DNA of 14,106 nt from Methylomonas sp. (lineage in GTDB: Bacteria > Pseudomonadota > Gammaproteobacteria > Methylococcales > Methylomonadaceae): positions 1-14,106 of the forward strand of contig JALXCS010000274.1 in NCBI GenBank assembly GCA_026990815.1, written 5' to 3'. Made by a program: the position numbers and the translations under genes. Below are positions 1 through 7,487 of this stretch, piece after piece; positions within the stretch are counted from its first letter, which is position 1, and the number at the start of each line of letters is the position of its first letter. Under the pieces are notes generated by a model. It had not been told where the DNA came from. It saw nothing but the letters and a program-made list of their open reading frames with translations, and ran no database searches.

Positions 1-383
1 TTTTCACACAAATCAATCTCGCCCAGATCAGTAAGCTTTCGTTTTTGGACAACAACATCGTGCAAAATTTTGGGCCCTATAGTCTGGGGCGTGGGAGACA
101 AGATTTGTGGCGGCTCAATTACAACATCATAAGTGCCTGATGGAACATTTATTAGTTTAAATTGCTCACCAATTCTGACTTTAGCGACAATCGACAGCCC
201 CGAAATATAAACCGTCACACTACCATTTGGAGGTAAAGTACAACTGACTGAAACTCTGCCTACTATATCCCCTGACTTGACCAGCCGCCGAAATGGGCGG
301 GTTGATTCGTCTGAAAAAACTTGAACAGAACTGGTGACGAATACAAAAAACAAGAACAAACGAAAAAACTTCAGAATATCCAT
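1..383 (-). CDS. Secreted protein with carboxypeptidase-regulatory-like (Ig-fold) domain, 3' end cut by window
   Basis: The frame is open from the ATG at 383 to the window edge (127 codons seen), so the protein is partial at its C-terminus. Residues 1 to about 24 form a hydrophobic signal-peptide-like segment (MDILKFFRLFLFFVFVTSS) with Lys5 and Arg8 before the core; cleavage near VFS|D is a guess. After a short linker, residues about 40-90 read as alternating beta strands: GRVSVSCTLPPNGSVTVYI, then VRIGEQFKLINVPSGTYDVVIE. The pattern strand, 'F.L.NVPSGTYDVVI', strand is typical of carboxypeptidase-regulatory or Cna-B-like folds found in periplasmic and surface proteins. A purine-rich AGGGTGG lies just upstream of the ATG. 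It follows the phosphohexomutase on the same strand but appears to have its own promoter. The fold is inferred; the function is unknown. Confidence 0.7.
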   Translation of the reverse strand, partial: MDILKFFRLFLFFVFVTSSVQVFSDESTRPFRRLVKSGDIVGRVSVSCTLPPNGSVTVYISGLSIVAKVRIGEQFKLINVPSGTYDVVIEPPQILSPTPQTIGPKILHDVVVQKRKLTDLGEIDLCE

Positions 384-437
384 AACAACCACCCTATATC
401 TTATAAAAAAATCTAAGTTGAATTGAATCGACGCAGC

Positions 438-465
438 ATTATCTTCTCAATCGTATAATTGCCAA
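438..465 (-). promoter_or_regulatory. Candidate sigma70 promoter for the secreted-protein gene
   Basis: On the minus strand, TTGGCA (465-460) is followed after 16 bases by GATAAT (443-438), 5/6 matches to each consensus. A start near 430 would give a leader of roughly 47 bases before the ATG at 383. The -35 hexamer overlaps the inverted repeat at 462-483. Confidence 0.45.
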
Positions 466-483
466 CTACATAAATCTAGTTGG
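462..483. promoter_or_regulatory. Inverted repeat CCAACTA-N8-TAGTTGG over the -35 box
   Basis: A perfect 7-base stem (462-468 with 477-483) and an 8-base loop. It covers most of the putative -35 at 465-460 on the minus strand, so it could be an operator for a repressor. It shares bases 479-483 with the next hairpin, so the two cannot form together in RNA. Confidence 0.4.
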
Positions 484-505
484 AAAATGCTCCGCATATT
501 CCAAC
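479..505 (-). terminator. Strong hairpin downstream of the phosphohexomutase gene, no U-tract
   Basis: GTTGGAAAATGC (479-490) pairs with GCATATTCCAAC (494-505) at 11 of 12 positions around a TCC (GGA on minus) loop. It starts 29 bases after the mutase stop codon. There is no run of U after the stem, so it is not a textbook intrinsic terminator. It may be a processing or mRNA 3'-end structure, or one half of a switch with the 462-483 hairpin. Confidence 0.4.
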
Positions 506-533
506 GTACGATTTCATCTTATTTGCTCCTACG

Positions 534-2267
534 TCATTTGCTAGCTTGACTTATCAATGTTTGTAATCGCCTCAAAATCCCATCGGGCTCCATTAAGGCT
601 TGAGTTACAATTTCATCAGCCCGCTCCTGACTTTGGGCATGAGCATAGATTCTCAGCTGTGGAGCATTACCAGAAGGCCGGATATGGGCAATTTCACCAT
701 TACCAAAATAACAACGAATACCATCAAGGTTATTAATACTTGTAATTTCTGAAAAACCCAATTCCCCAGGAAAAACAGATTTCAAAAGATCGCGTTTAGC
801 TAATGATTGTTTAGCCAAAGAATCAGATAAATCCCATTCCTCCCGGACCTGATCCTCCAAATCTTTCAAAATGATTCGGTTAGAATGAAATTCGGTAGTA
901 ACAATTTTTTTATCTGCAGGTTTAAAAGTTGCAATTATATTCTGACTGACTTCTTGAGGAAAATCATCAATCAATCCTGATTTACCATACCATTTGGGTA
1001 ACCGTGCAAATAATTCAGACAAGCCTATACCAATTTCACTGGCGGCATGAAGTGCGCAGAGAATTGGCAACACCGCATCTCTGGTAGGTAATGCTTTAAG
1101 CTGACTGCCATTGACAGAAATATCGGTGCCCAATAAAAACCCACCATTAGCTTCCCAGGAAACCACACGTTTGAAACCAGTATCCAGAGCTTGTTGCATG
1201 GCCGCAATGACAAATGGCGAACCAATCCGGGTTTTTTGGGTTTGAATACCTTTTTCAGCAAAAAACTCATGGACAGCAGGATTGCTGCTAATGGGAACAG
1301 AAACTGAATCGCCCTGCAAATAATCAGCAACGACTATTCCTAACAAATCGCCAGGAATAAAGCTTAAATTAACTTCATCTTCTAGTGTGTCAATCGCAAC
1401 GACTAACGGCCTATCACTGTCGCCATCGGTGGAAATAATAGCATCAAACGGTCCCTGATCCTGGTTTTCAATTAATAACTGTTTCAGCATTTGCAAATGC
1501 ACCTGAGATATCGCCTCAGTATCAATCGGAACAAATTCTTCACTACGACCTGCTTCAATCACCTCAGCGCCACAGTTTCGTAATATTTCAGGAATTAGAT
1601 CACGACCTACTGCACTGTATTGAAAAAACAAAAAAAACTTGTTTTTCAATCTATTACCTGAAAATACTGACCGGTAACGTTGCTGATAGTTTTTAAGGGC
1701 TGCATTATTTGGTTTTGGAATGGTAACGCTAAACTCCTGTTTAATCATGCCTTTTTCATCAAAAATAGATTCATTTGCAGACTGACCGAACAATAACTCA
1801 CGAATACGATTGACATTTGCAACGATGCCCTGCTCATCGGTTTTCAGGACTTCACCATCACAACGATTGGCTTTCTGGCCATTTCTATCGGCGGGAATAT
1901 GACTGCCAGTGATAATAAAACTGGCAATACCTTGTTGAAGAGCATAGAAAGTTAATGCAGGGGTTGGAATTTTTCCTTGAAAATCGACCTGATAGCCAGC
2001 ATCAATGATTGCTTTTGCCGTGGCAATAACCAGACGGTCTGAAGATGGTCTCAGATCACAAGCGACTGGAATTTTAATGTCATTCAGGGCATTTAAATTG
2101 ATTGAAAGTTTATTGCTAGATTCAAAATATCGCAAGGCCCCCATTGTCAAACAATAGACTTCAAGATCTGTCAAATCAGTTACCAGCGCCCTGACACCGC
2201 TGGTTCCAAATTTTGCCGGAACCGGATGATAATTTAATATTTCTCGTAGTGTTATAAACTTGCCCAT
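534..2267 (-). CDS. Alpha-D-phosphohexomutase (phosphomannomutase/phosphoglucomutase type)
   Basis: A 577-residue cytosolic enzyme expected to move phosphate between C1 and C6 of a hexose through a phosphoserine. All four family signatures are visible in order: N-terminal FGTSGVR (20-26); phosphoserine loop TGSHIPADRNG with Ser122; Mg-binding DGDSDRP (281-287); sugar-specificity loop WEANGG (Glu372); and the C-terminal phosphate-binding loop RPSGNAP (530-536). The loops differ from the commonest forms (TASHNP, DGDGDR, GEESGG), marking a less studied branch; glucose versus mannose preference cannot be read from them. It is longer than the usual ~460 residues, with extra sequence between motifs 2 and 3. 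It is divergent from the acyl-CoA dehydrogenase gene across 151 bases. In this sugar-metabolism neighbourhood it could link glucose 1-phosphate or mannose phosphates to central metabolism. Confidence 0.88.
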   Translation of the reverse strand: MGKFITLREILNYHPVPAKFGTSGVRALVTDLTDLEVYCLTMGALRYFESSNKLSINLNALNDIKIPVACDLRPSSDRLVIATAKAIIDAGYQVDFQGKIPTPALTFYALQQGIASFIITGSHIPADRNGQKANRCDGEVLKTDEQGIVANVNRIRELLFGQSANESIFDEKGMIKQEFSVTIPKPNNAALKNYQQRYRSVFSGNRLKNKFFLFFQYSAVGRDLIPEILRNCGAEVIEAGRSEEFVPIDTEAISQVHLQMLKQLLIENQDQGPFDAIISTDGDSDRPLVVAIDTLEDEVNLSFIPGDLLGIVVADYLQGDSVSVPISSNPAVHEFFAEKGIQTQKTRIGSPFVIAAMQQALDTGFKRVVSWEANGGFLLGTDISVNGSQLKALPTRDAVLPILCALHAASEIGIGLSELFARLPKWYGKSGLIDDFPQEVSQNIIATFKPADKKIVTTEFHSNRIILKDLEDQVREEWDLSDSLAKQSLAKRDLLKSVFPGELGFSEITSINNLDGIRCYFGNGEIAHIRPSGNAPQLRIYAHAQSQERADEIVTQALMEPDGILRRLQTLISQASK

Positions 2268-2292
2268 ATCTTACTAATGACAAAAATTTTAT

Positions 2293-2298
2293 ATTATA
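2293..2298 (-). promoter_or_regulatory. Candidate -10 box (TATAAT) for the phosphohexomutase gene
   Basis: A perfect TATAAT on the minus strand, preceded by GG, 25 bases upstream of the ATG at 2267. No good -35 hexamer lies 15-19 bases further upstream, so an activator or another element would be needed. Confidence 0.35.
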
Positions 2299-2370
2299 CC
2301 GTTTCGACTTGTAGTATTGGATTAAATAATTCAGAGCAGAAAAACTCGCCAAATACCTGAGCATGAAAGG

Positions 2371-2376
2371 TATAAT
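2371..2376 (+). promoter_or_regulatory. Candidate -10 box (TATAAT) for the acyl-CoA dehydrogenase operon
   Basis: A perfect TATAAT preceded by GG, 42 bases upstream of the ATG at 2419. No recognisable -35 is present at the normal distance. Confidence 0.35.
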
Positions 2377-2418
2377 TAATTCACTAAATTCTATCGACTA
2401 TTCTAAAACCCCATATCT

Positions 2419-3483
2419 ATGCCGCAGGTTAGCAAAAAAGACCTCAGACAATATTTTCAGGATTACGCAAAAGCAGGACTATTCCTTCACGCCTTGCCGA
2501 AGTCCTACAACCTGAAACAAACTCAGTTTTCCGATCTGGTTTTGGCGCATCAAAAAATTGGTTTAACAACACAGAATTGCGGATTAATCCTTGCCATTAA
2601 TGCCCATCTGTGGGGATCAGTTTTCCCCATGTTAAATTACGGTACTGAAAAACAACAACAAACCTGGCTTCCCGGGTTAATCAATGGAAAAATTGTTGCT
2701 GGTCATGCGATTACCGAACCACAAGCCGGCTCTGATCTTAATGCCTTGATTACTACAGCGACAACTACCGCTAATGGTTTCGTTCTTAACGGTCATAAAC
2801 GTTATATCACCAATACACCGATTGCCGATCTGCTGGTTATTTATGTCCGTTTGGATAATCAACTGTCAGCCTTTCTGGTCCAAAACAATGATCAAGGCGC
2901 CACTTTTTCTGATGGGCCAATTGTTTCCGGATGTGAGACCGCTCCGATGGGTGATGTGATATTGGAAAACTGCCTGATTCCGGCAGACCGGCAACTGGGA
3001 AAAACCGGAATGGGCAATATCATGATTCAACATGCCCTAGAACTGGAACGGGCATTTATTTTTGCTGGAATCACCGGCGTTATGAAATGGCAACTGAATG
3101 AGGTGATTCGATATAGTCGTGAAAGAAAAATCAACAATCTGCCTTTGGGAAAAAACCAGGCGATCAGTCACAAAATTGCTGAAATGAAACTGCGCTTGGA
3201 TACCATTCAGCTCTGGCTCAATGAATGCGCAAGACTAAAGGATGGCAACAAGCGAATCACTCTGGCGAGTGCACAAACCAAACTGTTTGCCAGCGAAGCA
3301 TTTTTGCAGTCCAGCCTGGATGCCGTGCAAATTCTGGGAGCTTATGGCTTGCTTTCTGATAGCATCATGCCAACACTGGTGAATGATGCAATGGCCAGTC
3401 GCTTATTTTCAGGCTCTTCGGAAATTCAGAAAAATATTATTGCCGCTTTATCCGGCACCGGCGATGGTTATAACCCGAAATAA
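2419..3483 (+). CDS. Acyl-CoA dehydrogenase family flavoprotein
   Basis: A 354-residue FAD enzyme of the acyl-CoA dehydrogenase family, expected to form an alpha,beta double bond in an acyl thioester and pass electrons to ETF. Signature 1 is seen as HAITEPQAGSD (about residues 96-106). The C-terminal helical domain ends with QILGAYGLL and LFSGSSEIQKNIIA. The catalytic Glu that usually precedes the Gly-Thr of that last motif (MCAD/SCAD type) is Ser331. Glu210 in HALELERAF sits where isovaleryl- and long-chain acyl-CoA dehydrogenases carry their base, so activity is plausible. The N-terminus is about 20-25 residues shorter than usual; an in-frame stop at 2404-2406 rules out extension, and no clear Shine-Dalgarno precedes the ATG. 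The substrate is unknown, and nothing nearby is beta-oxidation. Its stop is immediately followed by the DUF2288 frame. Confidence 0.88.
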   Translation: MPQVSKKDLRQYFQDYAKAGLFLHALPKSYNLKQTQFSDLVLAHQKIGLTTQNCGLILAINAHLWGSVFPMLNYGTEKQQQTWLPGLINGKIVAGHAITEPQAGSDLNALITTATTTANGFVLNGHKRYITNTPIADLLVIYVRLDNQLSAFLVQNNDQGATFSDGPIVSGCETAPMGDVILENCLIPADRQLGKTGMGNIMIQHALELERAFIFAGITGVMKWQLNEVIRYSRERKINNLPLGKNQAISHKIAEMKLRLDTIQLWLNECARLKDGNKRITLASAQTKLFASEAFLQSSLDAVQILGAYGLLSDSIMPTLVNDAMASRLFSGSSEIQKNIIAALSGTGDGYNPK

Positions 3484-3485
3484 AC

Positions 3486-3794
3486 ATAAATGACTCATCA
3501 AACAGCGCTAGTCCGGCTTTTGGAAAACTTAACCAGGAAACCGCGCTGATTCCGTGGCAAGAACTACAGCGATTTTTTGCCAGCGGCCAAACCATTTTTG
3601 TTTCATCGAAGCTGGATTTAATCCATGTCGCCGATGCTTTTACTCATGATAACAAAGCTCTTGTTGAATCCTGGCTGCAACAAAATTTGGTTAGCAAGGT
3701 TTCAGATCAGCAAGCTATCGACTGGATACAATCCAATGCTGATGTATGGTCTATTGTAATCAAACCCTGGGTTCTGGTACAAAACAAAGTTTAA
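3486..3794 (+). CDS. DUF2288 family protein without a standard start codon
   Basis: The frame running from 3474 to the TAA at 3792-3794 encodes a protein I recognise as DUF2288: GKLNQETALIPWQELQRFF, then LDLIHVADAF, VSDQQAIDWI and the C-terminal SIVIKPWVLVQ. The family is small (about 100 residues), cytosolic and uncharacterised. There is no ATG, GTG or TTG between the upstream in-frame stop (3471-3473) and the conserved core; the ATG at 3490 is out of frame and hits a stop after 19 codons. An ATA at 3486, giving (I/M)NDSSNS, is where homologues would be expected to begin. Options are a rare ATA start helped by coupling to the upstream stop, a start-codon mutation making a recent pseudogene, or a sequence error. 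All conserved residues are intact, which argues against old decay. The family call is strong; the start is uncertain. Confidence 0.8.
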   Translation: MNDSSNSASPAFGKLNQETALIPWQELQRFFASGQTIFVSSKLDLIHVADAFTHDNKALVESWLQQNLVSKVSDQQAIDWIQSNADVWSIVIKPWVLVQNKV

Positions 3795-3855
3795 AAATTG
3801 ACTCTACCATTTAGTTTCATTCAAGTCATTTGTCTTTCTTTACTATGGAATAGCT

Positions 3856-4671
3856 ATGTTTAAAGAAAAAAATCAACTGTTAGAAGGCCAGAGAGCACTG
3901 GTCACAGGAGCCAATTCAGGAATTGGTGCGGCCATTGCCAGATCACTAGCCATGGCAGGTGCCAAAGTTGTCATCAATTATGTAGTCAATGAAGAGGCTG
4001 CGTTAGTCCTTGTGCGTGAAATCGAGGCTGAAGGTGGGCAGGCGATTGCTATTCACGCTGATGTCAGCCAAGAAGATCAGGTGAAAAACATGTTTGACCA
4101 AATGTATCAAGCCTGGGGCAGTATCGATATTCTGGTCAATAATGCCGGCATCCAGCGGGATGCTGCTTTTCTTGACATGTCATTAGAACAATGGAATCAG
4201 GTTATGAATGTCAATTTGACCGGCCAGTTTCTATGCGCAAGAGAAGCTGCTCGTGAATTTATCCGCCGCGGAGTAATCCCTGAAATTTCCTGTGCTGCCG
4301 GGAAAATAATCTGTATTTCTTCCGTGCATGAAGTGATCCCTTGGTCGGGCCATGTCAATTACGCTGCTTCAAAAGGTGGCGTGATGCTGTTTATGAAAAG
4401 CATTGCCCAGGAATTGGCGCATTTAAAAATCAGGGTCAATGGGATTGCACCTGGCGCTATCAAAACGCCTATTAATAAGTCTGCCTGGGAAACCCAGGAA
4501 GCGGAACAGCAATTGTTAAAACTGATACCGTATGAGCGAGTGGGCGAACCTTCCGATATTGGCCGCGCCGCAGTCTGGCTTGCCTCGGACAATTCTGACT
4601 ATATCACCGGCACCAGTCTGTTTGTTGATGGCGGCATGACTTTGTATCCAGGATTTCGTGAAGGAGGTTAA
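3856..4671 (+). CDS. Glucose 1-dehydrogenase (short-chain dehydrogenase/reductase)
   Basis: A 271-residue classical SDR that should oxidise beta-D-glucose to D-glucono-1,5-lactone with NAD(P)+ in the cytosol. The nucleotide-binding TGANSGIG is at 17-24, DV at 69-70, NNAG at 95-98, and the catalytic Ser156, Tyr169 and Lys173 lie in SSVHEVIPWSGHVNYAASKGG. That segment and the C-terminus (LFVDGGMTLYPGF) closely match Bacillus glucose dehydrogenase, which supports a substrate-specific call rather than only 'SDR'. Asn41-Tyr42 after beta-2, with no acidic residue, is compatible with NADP use. A TGGAA lies 5 bases before the ATG. It starts 61 bases after the DUF2288 stop and is followed 8 bases later by the glucosidase gene, whose ribosome site lies inside its last codons. 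The gluconolactonase and gluconokinase next door support the glucose role. Confidence 0.88.
   Translation: MFKEKNQLLEGQRALVTGANSGIGAAIARSLAMAGAKVVINYVVNEEAALVLVREIEAEGGQAIAIHADVSQEDQVKNMFDQMYQAWGSIDILVNNAGIQRDAAFLDMSLEQWNQVMNVNLTGQFLCAREAAREFIRRGVIPEISCAAGKIICISSVHEVIPWSGHVNYAASKGGVMLFMKSIAQELAHLKIRVNGIAPGAIKTPINKSAWETQEAEQQLLKLIPYERVGEPSDIGRAAVWLASDNSDYITGTSLFVDGGMTLYPGFREGG
4662..4667 (+). promoter_or_regulatory. Ribosome binding site of the glucosidase gene inside the dehydrogenase gene
   Basis: AGGAGG lies in the last codons of the glucose dehydrogenase gene, 12 bases before the ATG at 4680. It is the best Shine-Dalgarno in the window and suggests the two proteins are made from one message, probably with coupled translation. 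Confidence 0.6.
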
Positions 4672-4679
4672 TCAAATCA

Positions 4680-7358
4680 ATGAATAATCCTGAATATCAA
4701 CGACTGGAAAACGGTAGAAATAAAACTGAAAACTGGAAGCTTTGGGGACCCTATCTTGCAGAACGCGCCTGGGGAACCGTTCGTGAAGATTACAGTGAAG
4801 ATGGGAAAGCTTGGGATTATTTTACCTTTGAGCAATCCCATGCCCGTGCTTATCGCTGGAATGAAGATGGCCTTGCAGGAATTTGTGATGAACAGCAACG
4901 CTTATGTTTGTCACTGGCTTTTTGGAATGGTCATGATTCGATTCTGAAGGAAAGAGCTTTTGGCTTGACTGGAAATCAGGGAAATCATGGTGAGGACGTC
5001 AAAGAGCTTTACTTCTATGAAGATGCACTACCCAGCCACGCATATCTGAAATATCTATATAAATATCCACAGGCTGGCTTCCCTTATCAGCAAATCATAG
5101 ACGAAAATGACAAACGAGATCGTCATTCGCCTCCTTTTGGCCTGTACGAAAGTGGAGTTTTCAATGAAAATCGTTATTGGGACATCAGTGTCGAATATGC
5201 CAAACATTCTCCGGAAACTATATATCTAGTAATTTCTGTCAGCAACCGAGGCCCTGAAGCGGCCAACATTCATATCATACCGCAGCTATGGTTTCGAAAC
5301 ACTTGGTCCTGGGATAATCAAAGCAAAACCATTCCAACTATTCAACACCAGACAATAAACGGAAAAAACTGGAAAGTTAAAGCTCTTCATGAACAACTGG
5401 GTAATTATTATCTATACGGAGAAACTTCGGCCAATTTGATGTTCTGCAACAATGAAACCAATGCTGAAAAATTGTGGCAAAAAGAAAATGAATCTGAATT
5501 TTTAAAGGATGGTTTTCATCGCCGGATAATTGAGTCAGAAACATCAGCAATCAACACTGAAAAAGGAACAAAATTTGGCGCCTGGCATCAACTGTTTATC
5601 GAATCAGAAGAAACAGTCCAGATCAGATTGATTCTGTCTTCGAAGGCATTGACAAACCCTTTCAAGAATCATGAAAAAATCTTAATTCAACGTCAACAGG
5701 AATCTAGTATTTTTTATCAGCAGTTATTACCTGATGCTTCAGATGAAGATAAATGCATCCTTCGCAAAGCTCTGGCTGGAATGATCTGGACCAAACAGTT
5801 TTATCACTTTGATGTTGAACGATGGTTGCAGGGCGATAAATTAACAGCCCCTAAACAGCGTCTAAAAGGAAGGAACAGCAAATGGAAACATTTCAAGGCC
5901 AATGATGTTATTTCAATGCCAGATTGTTGGGAATACCCCTGGTTTGCTGCCTGGGATTTGGCTTATCACTGTGTGCCACTAGCATTGATTGATATTGATT
6001 TTGCCAAAAGCCAGATTGAACTGATGCTCAAGGAAACTTATCTACATCCCAACGGCCAGATTCCTGCCTATGAATGGACTTTTGATGATGTTAATCCTCC
6101 TGTTCATGCATTTGGTGCGCTCAAGGTTTTCCGGGCGGAACGGTTGCAATATGGCAATGGCGATTTAGATTTTCTGCAAAGGGTATTTCACAAACTATTA
6201 CTGAATTACGGCTGGTGGATCAACCGTAAGGATCAGGATGGTCATAATGTTTTTGAAGGCGGTTTTTTAGGGCTGGATAATATTTCTGTCTATGACCGTT
6301 CTAAACCTTTGCCTTCCGGTTACAGCTTAAAACAAGCAGATGCAACTGGCTGGATGGCGATGTTTGCACTCAATATGACAGTGATGGCATTGGAAATTGC
6401 AACACGGAATCATACTTATGAAGGCATTGCCATCCAATGTTATCAGCAATTTGTTGCTATTGCGCGTGCATTGACAGATCAGGCTGAATCGGGAATTGCA
6501 CTTTGGGACCAAGAAGCCGGTTTTTTTAAGGATGTCATTATCTCGCCCGATGGAGAGCAGCATAGAATCGATGTCTATTCAATGGTGGGTCTGATTCCAT
6601 TATTTGCTTGTGAAATTATTGATCAGCGATTGTTAAAAAATGCACCCGGATTTGTTGATTTTTTGCACGCTAACAAAGGTGGAAAATTAAATGGTCAACA
6701 GGCTTTTGCTGATCCTGACTGGGAAAATCAGCATGGCGAGCATTTGTTGGCGCTGGTCGATCATGAAAGATTATCCAGTATCCTGCTTCGCGTTCTTGAT
6801 AAAACCCAATTTATGTCCCGCTATGGGATAAGAAGTCTGAGCCGCATTCATGGCGAACATAAAAATCTGGGTGAAATACCAGGAATAGGCACCGCCATGA
6901 TTGAATATGTCCCTGGTGAATCCAATTCCTGGATGTTTGGTGGCAATTCAAACTGGCGTGGCCCTATCTGGTTCCCAATTAATTACTCATTAATTCAGTC
7001 CTTGGATAAGTATCATCGCTATCTGGGCGATGATTTTGTTATTCCTGTCCCGTGCCAAAACAATGAACTGATGAATCTGAAGCAAATCGCCGATTTGATT
7101 TCAGAAAGCCTGATCGATCTATATCGGAAAAATGAAGACAATGTTGTGCCTGCCATGCACCAGGAATTATCATTCCAAAATAATCCTGACTGGGAAAAGC
7201 TGTATTACTTCTATGAATATTTTCATGGCGAAACAGGACAAGGACTGGGGGCAAAACACCAAACCGGCTGGACCGGTTTGATTGCCAATTTGATTATGCG
7301 CCGACATGACAGGCATATTCCTTCTTTTTGGAAAAAAAAGTCTAAAAACCGCCCTTAG
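4680..7358 (+). CDS. GH63/MGH1-like glucosidase
   Basis: An 892-residue protein of the bacterial 'glucosidase' group related to GH63 and mannosylglycerate hydrolase-like enzymes. It opens with WGPYLAERAWGTVREDYS, a conserved start in this group. The first half is beta-rich; the C-terminal half looks like an (alpha/alpha)6 barrel with PDCWEYPWFAAWDLAYHC, then IPAYEWTFDDVNPPVHAFG (Asp469/Asp470, candidate general acid), and HGETGQGLGAKHQTGWTGL (Glu851, candidate base) near the end. There is no signal peptide, so the substrate is intracellular: perhaps a glucoside osmolyte such as glucosylglycerate, or an alpha-glucan or oligosaccharide. The catalytic assignments are by analogy with GH63. Being co-transcribed with glucose dehydrogenase suggests that it releases glucose for that enzyme. 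It ends convergently with the gluconolactonase gene. Confidence 0.82.
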   Translation: MNNPEYQRLENGRNKTENWKLWGPYLAERAWGTVREDYSEDGKAWDYFTFEQSHARAYRWNEDGLAGICDEQQRLCLSLAFWNGHDSILKERAFGLTGNQGNHGEDVKELYFYEDALPSHAYLKYLYKYPQAGFPYQQIIDENDKRDRHSPPFGLYESGVFNENRYWDISVEYAKHSPETIYLVISVSNRGPEAANIHIIPQLWFRNTWSWDNQSKTIPTIQHQTINGKNWKVKALHEQLGNYYLYGETSANLMFCNNETNAEKLWQKENESEFLKDGFHRRIIESETSAINTEKGTKFGAWHQLFIESEETVQIRLILSSKALTNPFKNHEKILIQRQQESSIFYQQLLPDASDEDKCILRKALAGMIWTKQFYHFDVERWLQGDKLTAPKQRLKGRNSKWKHFKANDVISMPDCWEYPWFAAWDLAYHCVPLALIDIDFAKSQIELMLKETYLHPNGQIPAYEWTFDDVNPPVHAFGALKVFRAERLQYGNGDLDFLQRVFHKLLLNYGWWINRKDQDGHNVFEGGFLGLDNISVYDRSKPLPSGYSLKQADATGWMAMFALNMTVMALEIATRNHTYEGIAIQCYQQFVAIARALTDQAESGIALWDQEAGFFKDVIISPDGEQHRIDVYSMVGLIPLFACEIIDQRLLKNAPGFVDFLHANKGGKLNGQQAFADPDWENQHGEHLLALVDHERLSSILLRVLDKTQFMSRYGIRSLSRIHGEHKNLGEIPGIGTAMIEYVPGESNSWMFGGNSNWRGPIWFPINYSLIQSLDKYHRYLGDDFVIPVPCQNNELMNLKQIADLISESLIDLYRKNEDNVVPAMHQELSFQNNPDWEKLYYFYEYFHGETGQGLGAKHQTGWTGLIANLIMRRHDRHIPSFWKKKSKNRP

Positions 7359-7487
7359 AACCTGTTGTTTAGAATCGACTACGCAACTGCCATTTGTGGT
7401 TAGGCCATACCCGAAATTCTTGTTTCCTCCGGTTCTGCGTTACGTCCACCCATAATTGAGCTGCTCGTAACGAACTTTAGCTGGTTT
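7359..7487. other. Convergent intergenic gap, no gene; possible dispersed-repeat remnant
   Basis: This 129-base stretch separates two converging genes. It is richer in G+C than the nearby spacers and looks unlike them. It has one short inverted repeat (CGTTACG 7438-7444, CGTAACG 7466-7472, 21-base loop) and no T-run terminator on either strand. No reading frame stays open across it. Confidence 0.3.

Noticed and set aside
1025..1330. 101-codon minus-strand ORF inside the phosphohexomutase gene
   Set aside because: It is an alternative frame within the region holding the sugar-specificity loop of the mutase; no family resemblance.
2363..2418. Upstream extension of the acyl-CoA dehydrogenase from ATG 2363
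   Set aside because: That ATG is in a different frame, and the dehydrogenase frame has a stop at 2404-2406.
3490..3549. ATG at 3490 as the start of the DUF2288 gene
   Set aside because: It is in another frame and reaches a stop after 19 codons; the DUF2288 core is in the frame starting at 3486.
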